A DNA stretch of 64,000 bases from Pyrus communis (taxonomy: Eukaryota > Streptophyta > Magnoliopsida > Rosales > Rosaceae): the NCBI RefSeq assembly GCF_963583255.1, contig NC_084815.1, positions 11,083,724 to 11,147,723 on the forward strand, in the 5' to 3' direction. Under the pieces are notes generated by a model. The model saw nothing but the letters and a program-made list of their open reading frames with translations. It searched no databases and had not been told where the DNA came from. This document shows, piece after piece, positions 54,310 to 64,000 of this stretch. Position 1 is the stretch's first letter; the number at the start of each line of letters is the position of its first letter. The position numbers were made by a program, and so were the translations under genes.

Positions 54310-56865
54310 TGATACGAGATTTATACGCACACAAATCAAACCCTCTTTTTGACAATTGTAGTATAGATATAAGTAGGGATCGTTCTGGACCGGGGATTAG
54401 GAGGGATTGTTAACCACTTGGATTTGACTCAAAAACGTAAAATAACAATATGAAACACTATACTAGACTTAAAGAATGCAAAACTAAACTTTAAAACACT
54501 AAGACAAACCAAAAGACTCAAAACAACACAAACACACTCAAATCTGCCTAAAAACCACTTTCTGGGCAGATTTGAGCACAAACACAAATTTGGACGAAAT
54601 TAAGTAATAACTTGACTCAAGAACGTAAAAACACAATATAAAACACTAAACTAACTCAAAGAATGTAAAACTAAACACTTAAAACATTAAAACAAACCAA
54701 AAGACTCAAACATCACCCAAAACACTCAAAACAGCCTTAAAATCACTTTCTGGGCAGTTTTGAGCACTTTGGTGAATTTGGACGAAATTGGGAAATAAAA
54801 TGAATCAAAACACTTAAAAGCACAAACTAAATTGATTTCTAACTAAATTGGACATTAAAGTAAAGGGGGATTTAGATTTATACGAAAATTGAAATAACAA
54901 AACAAGTTAATAAACGAACAGATTGTAAAACGAATTTGATGGAATGGAATGAATGGATGATAGAATGGCTAAGGGGTTCATCTCCATACATGTTATACTT
55001 GCATAATAAAATGATTTCCAATTGCATTTCAATAAACCATGAAACTCAACACCCCGGGTTAACCGTGATGCACTAATTAACCTTCAAATCTTCCTAACGT
55101 TATTGAATTGGATGGGTTAGCGCATACAACAATTCAAAACAGTCCCCACAAGTCCTCAACATGAATGCATAGAAGAGATACAAGCAAGAATCATTACGCT
55201 CTATGAAAATTATAAGTGTTGACGAGGCATTCGTTACTATGGATTGCATGAAACTTATGCCAAGAATTCGTTTAACGCGATTGTTTATAAGCAACCTCCA
55301 CTACTTGTGAATATAAGTTCATAACGATTAGGTGAAACTCACTTATATTCTAGCGTCATATTCATGCATGAAAATTAAGCGCGCATTCTCAATAAACATA
55401 CATAAATAAGTTATCAATCAAACGGTTAAACAAATTGAATCCACAACTTATGAAACGCAATTAGAAGTAATCAAATCAAAATGCAAGCATAAACATATAT
55501 TTCGAATCCCCCCCCTAGCCAAGGGGGGTTTAGTTGAATTTAAACATTGGAATCAAAGAAACACCTAAACATTCCAACAACTCAAACATGAATTGTATGA
55601 ACGTTTAGGCCCTCTTCTCTTCCATTCCTCATTCGTACAAAACAAAGAGTATTGAAATTAAACATTGAAATCAAAGAAACACCTAAACATTCCAACAACT
55701 CAAACTTGAATTGTATGAACGTTTAGGCCCTCTTATCTTCCTCTTCGTTGTAGCACAAGGTCTAAGGATAGTTTGATGGTGTGAATGGTTTGGGGAGTGG
55801 TTGGAGTGGCTGCAATGGAGGAGAAAAGTGTTTTGGTGGCTGCTGCAAGGGTGTGGAGAGGTTTTGACGAATTTCTGGAATATGGAAGAGTGAATGAATG
55901 AGTATGAATGCAATGGATGCTTATTTATAGGTGAAATGGGGGGAACATGACAGCTAGGAGGGAATGTGGCTGCATGTGCAAGGGGACAATCTGAAAATGC
56001 ATGTGAAAGCATGTGTTGGCTGCAATGATGAAATGGATGGGAGTGCATGTGGCTTAATTAATTAAAGGGAGTGCATGTGCAATGTTTTAAAGGATGGAAT
56101 GCATGTGAATATAATGGAAATCTGATTTATTTGAAGATGCATGTGCAATGAAGTGGAATGACAGCTAGGTTATGATGATGAATGCATGTGGCTGATTTAA
56201 TTGAATAGGAAGGCATGTGGATTTAATGGTTTAAAGGGTGAATGCATGTGGATGCATGTGTTGATGAATGGGATTGTGGAGTGGCTGGAATGATGAAAGA
56301 ATAAAGGGTGCATGTGGGTTAATTAATTAAAGGGAGTGCATGTGCAATGTTGTTGTTGGTGCAATGATAGAGGAACAAGTGCATGTGAATGCATGGTGAT
56401 AGCATGTGCACGGTTTTGGTTGGAATGATGGCAGATTGTGAAAACATGTGAATGCATGTGTTTGATGAATGATAAGTGGTGAATGATATGATAAGTGATA
56501 AGTGGTGAATGATAAGTAATGGGAGCATGTGAGGGAATGAATAATGAATGCATGTGTATGGTTTTGGGAGAAAGGTGGAGATGCACGGCATAAGGGAATT
56601 GGAAGGTTTAAATGTCCTAAAACTAAAGGGAACAAAGTTCCAACACTTTGGTCTTCAATTTCGTCCAACATTTTGGCGCCAAGCATAAGCTATCCATCCT
56701 TAGCCCAAAAGTGCTCCAAAAGTCTCCAAAATGCATCTTTTTGCTCCTTTAGCCCTTTGGACCTACAAACACACGAAAATAGCTTAAAGGACTAAAATAA
56801 CTAAAGAAACATAACGTAAATGCACGAGAACAAGCCATTTAAGTCGCATGAATATGCTCCTATCA
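54310..56865 (-). repeat. 5' LTR of the mini-element
   Basis: Same as 50105-52661 apart from a few substitutions and a 1-bp deletion near 54917. A primer-binding site lies on its left, and 81 bp of a further interior (56866-56946) on its right. Confidence 0.9.
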
Positions 56866-57101
56866 AATACCCCCACACTTATCTTTTGCTAGTCCTCGAG
56901 CAAAACAAAACAACAAAAGAACACGAAACTAGACAAAACGAACAAATCCAAGTGTTTTATATTGTGTTTTTACGTTTTTGAGTCAAATCCAAGTGATTAA
57001 CAATCCCTCCTAATCCCCGATCCAGAACGATCCCTACTTATACTTATACTACAATTTGACGAAAAGAGGGTTTAATTTGTGTGCGTATAAATCACGCATC
57101 A
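56866..57101 (+). repeat. Rearranged junction: interior start fused to the end of a + strand LTR
   Basis: 56866-56946 copies the mini-element's interior start. From about 56955 the sequence is the last 147 bp of a + sense LTR, ending TCACGCATCA. An 11-bp direct repeat, AAATCCAAGTG, lies at 56944-56954 and again near 56984, suggesting a repeat-mediated rearrangement. Confidence 0.7.
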
Positions 57102-57102
57102 T

Positions 57103-59250
57103 TATAATCAAATTGTTATTGCCCCGGATGATCAAGAAAAGACCACTTTTACTTGTCCCTTTGGAACGTTTCCATATCGACGCATGCCATTCGGTTTGTG
57201 CAATGCTCCTGCCACGTTTCAAAGGTGTAAGGTTAGCATATTTTCTGATTATGTTGAGAGGATTATTGAAATATTCATGGATGACTTTAGTGTGTTTGGG
57301 GATTCTTTTTATCATTGTTTACATAATCTGACCTTAATTTTGAAACGTTGTGTTGAAACAAATCTTGTGCTTAATTGGGAAAAATGTCAGTTCATGGTTA
57401 AGCAAGGTATTGTTCTAGGACATATTATTTCTGAAAAAGGCATTGAAGTAGATAAATCTAAGGTAGACCTTGTTCGTCACTTACCCTCTCCAAATTCGGT
57501 TAGAGAGGTTCGTTCGTTTCTTAGTCATGCAGGTTTTTATAGGCGTTTCATAAAGGATTTCTCCAAGATTGCGCAGCCACTATGCCGATTGCTTCAAAAA
57601 GAGGTGGTTTTCGAGTTCAACGAGGCGTGTGAGAAAGCATTCAACCACCTCAAGGACCTCCTCACCACGGCACCAATCATCACTCCACCAGATTGGTCCA
57701 TTCCCTTTGAGTTGATGTGTGATGCATCGGATTATGCCCTTAGAGCTGTTTTGGGCCAAAGGAAAAACAAACAGCCACATGTTATTTATTATGCTTCACA
57801 CACTTTAAATGATGCTCAATTGAATTATTCTACAACCGAAAAAGAACTTTTGGCGGTTGTATTTGCATTAGATAAGTTTAGATCATATTTAATTGGTACT
57901 AAAGTAATTGTTTTCACTGACCATGCAGCCTTGAAGTATCGTCTCACCAAAAAGGAGGCCAAACCAAGGCTCATTCGTTGGATGCTCCTACTTCAAGAAT
58001 TCGACATTGAAATTAGGGACAAGAAGGGATGTGAAAATGTGGTGGCTGACCACCTAAGTCGAATGGTGCGTGAAGAAGAGGACCTTCCGATTTTAGAAAC
58101 GTTTCCGGATGAACAACTTCTGTCCGTTGAGGTAAGTACCCCTTGGGATGCCGATTTGGTTAATTTTTTGGTGTCTAAGCAAGTTCCTAACACCTTAAGC
58201 AAGGCTCAACGTGATAAATTAAAAAAGGATGCACGTTTTTATGTTTGGGACGACCCTTATTTGTGGAAAATATGCCCGGATCAGATTGTGCGTCGTTGTG
58301 TTCTTGAATCTTAATTTAATTCCATTTTGAGTTTTTGCCATACATATGCATGTGGTGGACACTTTGGCACACAACGCACAGCGTTTAAGGTTCTTGAAAG
58401 TGGTTTTTATTGGCCTACATTGTTTAGAGATACTAGGTCTTTTTGCTTAACATGTGATCGATGTCAAAAGACCGGAAGTTTAGGCCAAAGAGACCAAATG
58501 CCGCAAACCCCAATCCTTCTTGTTGAAATCTTTGATGTTTGGGGTATTGATTTTATGGGTCCTTTCCCTATGTCTTTTGGTTTTACTTACATTTTACTTG
58601 CCGTTGATTATGTGTCAAAGTGGGTGGAAGCTAAAGCTACCCGAACTAACGATTCTAGAGTTGTTGGAGATTTTGTAAAATCTAACATTTTCTCTAGATT
58701 TGGGATGCCTCGAGTGCTCATAAGCGATGGTGGGTCTCATTTTTGCAACCGCACCATTGCGGCATTGCTCAAGAAGTATAACGTGATGCATAAGGTTTCC
58801 ACACCTTATCACCCCCAAACAAGTGGCCAAGCCGAAGTTTCAAATCGAGAAATAAAGCAAATCCTGGAAAAGACCGTTGGGCCAAATAGAAAAGATTGGA
58901 GCTTGAGGTTGGAGGATGCATTGTGGGCGTATCGAATGGCTTACAAAACGCCCATTGGTATGTCCCCATTTCGGCTAGTCTATGGCAAGCCATGCCATCT
59001 ACCCGTGGAGCTTGAACACAAGGCACATTGGGCGGTCAAGACCTTCAATATGGATGTGGACACGATTGGAAACCATAGGAAGCTACAATTGAGCGAGCTT
59101 GAAGAGATTAGGCATGAGGCGTATGAGAATGCCCGGATTTACAAGGAGAAGACCAAGGCCGTCCATGACAAGATGATTAGAGGCAAAAACTTCTCAATCG
59201 GGCAGAAAGTGTTGTTATTCAATTCCCGTTTTCGATTATTCCCCGGTAAG
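57103..59250 (+). pseudogene. Athila pol pseudogene: RT (partial)-RNase H-integrase, 5' part
   Basis: The frame starts in mid-RT ([11 protein letters not shown]), so gag, protease and the RT fingers are missing. It runs on with the catalytic FMDDF, RNase H ([14 protein letters not shown]) and, after a TAA at 58312-58314 (GAA in the intact gene), integrase with WGIDF, ISDGG and [12 protein letters not shown], so the D,D,E residues remain. Gly in DYALGAVLG is Arg here. It breaks at PGK (59250), where a solo LTR is inserted with TSD GTAAG, and resumes at 63305. It is non-functional: truncated, one stop, one insertion. It is similar enough to 29316-34829 to be the same lineage. Confidence 0.9.
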
Positions 59251-62200
59251 TGATAGGAGCATATTCATGCGACTTAAATGGCTTGTTCTCGTGCATTTAC
59301 GTTATGTTTCTTTAGTTATTTTAGTACTTTAAGCTATTTTCGTGTGTTTGTAGGTCCAAAGGGCTAAAGGAGCAAAAAGATGCATTTTGGAGACTTTTGG
59401 AGCACTTTTGGGCTAAGGATGGATAGCTTATGCTTGGAGCCAAAGTGTTGGACGAAATTGAAGACCTAATTGAAGACCAAAGTGTTGGAACCTTGTTCCC
59501 TTTAGTTTTAGGACATTTAAACCGTTCCTATATCCTTAGCCGTGCATAACATTCCAACATTCCACTCTTTCATTTCAGCCACACTACCACTTATCACTTA
59601 TCATTCACCACATATCATTCACCACTTATCATATCATTCACTTATCACTTATCATATCATTCACTTATCTTATCATTCAACACTTATCATATCATTCACT
59701 TATCTTATCATTCACCACTTATCATATCATTCACTTATCACTTATCATACTCATAACCATCAGATTTCCATCATATTCACATGCATTCCATCCTTTAAAA
59801 CATTGCACATGCATCCATAATCATTCATTCCAGCCATAGCACATGCACTCCCTTTAATTAATTCATCCTAGCTGTCAAAGCACATGCACTCCCACCCTTT
59901 AATCACATGCATAAATCAGCCACATGCATCTCCCATCACCATTTCAGATTTCCACCAAGTTCCTAGCTGTCATGTTCCCTCCATTTCACCTATAAATAAG
60001 CATCCATTGCGTTCATTCTCATACATTCTTCCATTTCAGAAATTCACCCATTCCCACATCAAAACTGCTCTTTGGCCGTGAGTTCCCTATTAATCCAAAC
60101 ACCACCAGAAATCCAACCATTCCCCATCCCTCCAAAACACTTCACACTATCCCAAAACTCACCTTAGACCTTGTGATACAACAACGAGGAAGAGAAGAGT
60201 GCCTAAACGTTCATACAATTCAAGTTTGAGTTGTTGGAATGTTTAGGTGTTTCTTTGATTTCAAAGTTATGAGGAACTAAACCCCCCTTGGCTAGGGGGG
60301 GATTCGAAATATATGTTTATGCTTGCATTTTGATTTGATTACTTCTAATTGCGTTTCATAAGTTGTGGATTCAATTTGTTTAACCGTTTGATTGATAACT
60401 TATTTATGTATGTTTATTAAGAATGCGTGCTTAATTTTCATGCATGAATATGACGCTAGAATATAAGTGAGTTTCACCTAATCGTTATGAACTTATATTC
60501 ACAAGTAGTGGAGGTTGCTTATAAACAATCGCGTTAAACGAATTCTTGGCATAAGTTTCATGCGTATTCCATAGTAACGAATGCCTCGTCAACACTTATA
60601 ATTTTCATAGAGCGTAATGATTCTTGCTTGTATCTCTATTATGCAATCATGTAGGGGACTTGTGGGGAATGTTTTGGGTTGTCGTATGCAATCATCCAAT
60701 TCAATAACGTTAGGAAGATTTGAAAGTTAATTTAAGCGGACCTAATTAACTTGGAGCGTTGAGAATTCATGGTTTATTGAAATGCAATTGGAAATCTTTT
60801 TATTATGCAAGTGTATGTTGATGTATATTTCCTTCTTAATGCTAGAATATATTTAGTATAATGGCATAAGTAAGGGTGTCGAATCCACATGGACTAATTG
60901 GACCTATGTAATCACTTGTTTTGCAAGAACTCTATGAAATGAATCAAACTAATCAAATTGAGCAGATTTGTTGTTGTTACTTAAAAGCATAAATAAAAGA
61001 AGTAAACACAACTAAATGAATCAACAACCAATATAATGAGATAGTATCAATGGAAATGAAACTAGGGATTCGATTTCACCATTGCTCAACTAAGTCCATG
61101 TTTGTCAAGTTAGTTTATACTCATTCATCTACCTATTTCTTGAGTTTGTTTCACTTGGATATGATCAACCATATGATGTGTGGATTTGATCAAATGTCTC
61201 TAATCATGAACCTAATTGTGATGTGCAACTTTGGTTCATAATCAAGATTATGTAATGTACAAGAAACTTTCATAAAACCAAAGGGAGTAATTCGGCAGGA
61301 TGTGTGCTAAACACTCCCTTCATTCATTCACATATCTACCAAGATTATGCATGATGTGTGCTTTAATCTTGGCTACACAACTTAGTGATTAATTCAAATG
61401 ATGATCAAACATTAAAATCAACATACTAAGTCACCATTAAAACAGAAAATGAAACAAGAAATAGATGGACAAAATGAGCATTCTAACTTAATTACATGGC
61501 AAACTTTGCAAGGTTACATCGAATCCCTAGAGGAGGATTAGTTACAATTCATGTTTACAAAAGATTTAACATAAACATACACAACATGAATGAACATAGA
61601 ATGAAGTAGAAGGAACCCTTGAAGCAAAACTGATGTTGAATTCCTTGAAGAGTGCCTTCGGTGTTGGAGCTCCCAAATGTGATTGTAAATGAGGGTGGAG
61701 AAACTAATTTCGAATGGTTTCTCTGAGTGGTGCATAAATGGAGAGAAATGGACAGTTTCTGTGAAAGTGTGAGAGTGTCGAATGCAATGGAATGGAGAGG
61801 GGGAATGAGAGTGAATGGTGGACAGAAATTTAGAGCAAGAATGGTGTGTCTTGGAATGGATCCGAGAGAGTGAGTGAGTGAGTCTTCTGGACAGAAAATG
61901 GATTGTGTGTTAATGGACTGAATGAAGAAGAACACTTGCGGATGGGAAAGGGAGAGAATGTGTAAAATGCAATGGAATCCGAGAGAATGAGTGAGTGGAC
62001 AGAAATATGGAGTGAAATGGAGTGTGTGTGATCCCCCACTGATCCGAGTGAGCAATCCCCCTGGTTTGGTGAATTTTTCAATGAGTCTAATGATGGGGAG
62101 ACAATCAGATTGGATCTACCATTTGTTTAACTCAGATGGCAGTGCATAAGTGATGGAATGATGGGTTTCTGAGGTAGTGGGCGCATGGTATGGACAAGAT

Positions 62201-63304
62201 CTGCAAGTTTGTGTTTTGTTTAATCAAAATGCATGTGGAATGTCTGCAAGCATGAAGTGGATAACCTGAAATTGGTTATAAAACTCTGGGAATGGCAGAA
62301 AGCTCACGGCATGGGCATTAAGGAGATGGAATGGCATGGAATGTTTAATTGAAGTGCATGTGGATTTCTGCAAAGAGAAGTGAAGAAGGGAAATGGAATG
62401 CACGGGTCAGGTTGTGGACATGCATGTGAGGGATGTTTTGGGTGTTAAAACATGGAATCTGCACGGAATGGATGTTATCATGCATGTGATTGCATGTTTG
62501 GTGTTTAGAAGTGTATAATCTGATGGGATGATATGGGAACACACGGCCAAGGTTGTGACATGCATGTGAATGCATGTTTTGGTGTTGGAACCACATAATT
62601 GACTTCAATGTTTTTGCCTTGTTTAAAATCACCCAATATGGCCGAATTACATCACATTCCTTCATTTGCCTTCCAATTGATCTTATTACACCTTGGCTGC
62701 ACACTAACACAAAACAATGTAAAACGCGACTAGTTTAATCCAAAACAATCACAAAGACACCAAATACAGAAGATATAAATGCATGCAAAATGTGACTTAT
62801 CAGTGTACATGTATGGAGATGAACCCCTTGGCTATTCTATCATCCATTCATTCCATTTCATCAATTTCATATTTACATTCTGTTTTAATTGCAATTTGTT
62901 CATTTAATTTAATTTCGTATAAACCTAAATCCCCCTTTACTTTAATGTCAAATTAGTTAGAAATCAATTTAGTTTGTGTTTTTAAGAGTCTTGAGTCAAG
63001 TTACAACTTAATTTCGTCCAAATTTGTGTTTATACTCAAAACTGCCCAGAAAGTGGTTTTTAGGCAGATTTGAGTGTGTTTGTGTTGTTTTGAGTCTTTT
63101 GGTTTTGTTTGAGTGTTTTAAAGTTTAGTTTTGCATTCTTTGAGTCTAGTATAGTGTTTTATATTGTGTTTTTATGTTTTTGAGTCAAATCCAAGTGATT
63201 AACAATCCCTCCTATTCCCCGGTCCAGAACGATCCCTACTTATATACTTATACTACAATTGTCAAAAAGAGGGTTTAATTTGTGTGCGTTTAATTCTCGC
63301 ATCA
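59251..63304 (+). repeat. Solo LTR inside pol, TSD GTAAG, itself interrupted
   Basis: It starts TGATAGGAGCATATTCATGC and ends TTCTCGCATCA. GTAAG stands at 59246-59250 and 63305-63309. Without the nested insert it is about 2062 bp, the family's LTR size. It carries CACTTATCA-type short repeats (59585-59750), a TATA box near 59990 and one palindrome near 60200. No interior is present. Confidence 0.92.
60816..62802. repeat. Nested solo LTR of a different family, TSD GTGTA (1987 bp)
   Basis: It begins TGTTGATGTATATTTCC, ends GTGACTTATCA, and is flanked by GTGTA at 60811-60815 and 62803-62807. Removing it restores GCAAGTGTACATGTATGGAG, matching the other LTRs. It has no primer-binding site, polypurine tract or ORF of note and does not resemble the Athila LTRs beyond TG...CA ends. 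I read it as a solo LTR. A non-autonomous element of another type is less likely. Confidence 0.8.
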
Positions 63305-63501
63305 GTAAGTTATGTTCCAAGTGGGTTGGTCCATTTGTTATCACTAATGTTTTTGTGCATGGTGCAGTCCAAATACAAAGTTTGAAAACTGGACAAGAGT
63401 TCAAGGTGAATGGCCATAGGTTGAAACCCTACTACAAGAACTTTGTTGAGCATGTTGTGGAGGAGATCCCATTGCATGCCGTGGGCTCCAATGGGGAATG
63501 A
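63305..63501 (+). pseudogene. Athila pol pseudogene, 3' end of integrase
   Basis: It resumes the pol frame after the solo [13 protein letters not shown]..., then [12 protein letters not shown] and a stop at 63499-63501, as at the end of the intact polyprotein. This is the integrase C-terminal GPF/Y region. Confidence 0.88.
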
Positions 63502-63835
63502 GCATACCATCGTCCGGCTGCAAGACGTTAAAGCAAGCGCTTCGTGGGAGGCAACCCATGCAATCACCAAGGAGAGGATGGCATTTACACTCCATAACCA
63601 GATTTGCGTCCCTAACCTCTTCTCTTTGTTATTTACATTCTGCCATGCTTAGTGTGTTTAGTTGCGGTTTGTGTGTTTACTTTTGTTTGGTGTGATTTTA
63701 GGCTTGAAACATTGAGGACAATGTTTGATTTAAGTGTGGGGGGGTAACTAATGTTGTTAATGCAAATTCGTGGGATTTTATCACCCATAACTTCCAATGT
63801 TGTTCCTTGCTGTTTTAGAGTGTTTTAGTGTGTGT
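63502..63835 (+). other. Post-pol interior without the antisense cassette
   Basis: The post-pol segment (63511-63558) is followed at once by CAATCACCAAGGAGAGG and TTCTGCCATGCTTAGTGTG, sequence that lies beyond the cassette in element 1 (3727-3820). Then comes a polypurine-like motif with 7 G near 63740. No gene. Confidence 0.8.
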
Positions 63836-64000
63836 TGATGTGATATATAATAGCACACAAATTAAACCCTCTTTTTGACAATTGTAGTATAGATATAAGT
63901 AGGGATCGTTCTAGGCCGGGGATTAGGAGGGATTGCTAATCTACTCTAAACTGACTCAAAAACATAAAACTAAACTTAAAAACAATTAAATAAACTCAAA
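63836..64000 (-). repeat. Start of another LTR (runs off the window)
   Basis: It begins TGATGTGATATATAATAG, then the family's ACACAAATTAAACCCTC and GGATCGTTCTAGGCCGGG. It is - sense and truncated by the window end. Confidence 0.8.

Larger units (their letters stand above)
50105..56865 (-). mobile_element. Mini-element: two 2.56-kb LTRs with a 1.65-kb interior
   Basis: The LTRs 50105-52661 (2557 bp) and 54310-56865 (2556 bp) are near-identical. The interior 52662-54309 has a polypurine tract and a perfect tRNA-Asp primer-binding site (54287-54304) but no gag, pol or antisense cassette. The interior jumps from GATAAAATCCC, normally just before the polypurine-like motif, to CCCCGGCAACGG of the primer-binding site. 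The two share ATCCC, so a microhomology deletion is likely. After 56865 another 81 bp of interior follow, so this was part of a tandem array. No matching TSD is visible on the right. Confidence 0.82.

Overview
This window is plant nuclear DNA, almost certainly repeat-rich pericentromeric or other heterochromatic sequence of a flowering plant. It holds no recognisable host gene, rRNA, tRNA gene or CRISPR array. Nearly every base belongs to one family of Ty3/gypsy LTR retrotransposons of the Athila type: no chromodomain, a tRNA-Asp primer-binding site, and very long LTRs (about 2.0-2.6 kb) with TG...CA ends. I cannot name the species from the sequence.

Layout. (1) 1-7636: a non-autonomous + strand element with two apparently identical LTRs and no gag-pol. 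It sits inside the outer LTR of the next array. (2) 7637-22116: a - strand tandem array, LTR-interior-LTR-interior-LTR, made of two near-identical non-autonomous units. (3) 22117-48632: a - strand host element opened by three later insertions, each with a readable 5-bp target-site duplication (TSD). These are a complete autonomous element at 22751-37203 (TSD TATAC), a solo LTR at 38200-40164 (TSD AAGTT) and a solo LTR at 40770-43074 (TSD CATAG). (4) 48633-50104: a broken + strand LTR. (5) 50105-56865: a mini-element with 2.56-kb LTRs and only 1.65 kb of interior, followed by the start of another interior. (6) 57103-63501: a decayed + strand pol gene, split by a solo LTR (TSD GTAAG) that itself carries a solo LTR of another family (TSD GTGTA). 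(7) 63836-64000: the start of another LTR.

How the parts work together. The 22751-37203 element encodes one intact 1837-residue Gag-protease-RT-RNase H-integrase polyprotein and could supply proteins in trans. The non-autonomous copies lack gag-pol but keep the LTRs, primer-binding site, polypurine tract and a conserved leader, which suggests they parasitise such an autonomous partner.

The most unusual part is a roughly 2-kb cassette between pol and the 3' LTR that carries an ORF on the ANTISENSE strand. It encodes a 223-230 residue protein with a central coiled coil and a Pro/Met/Ser/Ala-rich repeat tail. Five copies are present, four of them open. Codon comparison of two of them suggests purifying selection. 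The cassette is absent from the decayed element at 57103-63835 and is bounded in several copies by an inverted repeat, so it behaves like a module that can be gained or lost. The LTRs also carry clustered TGCATG (RY-type) motifs upstream of the TATA box, conserved palindromes in the transcribed leader, and a U5 segment that looks complementary to the 5' half of tRNA-Asp, suggesting a two-part primer-binding site.
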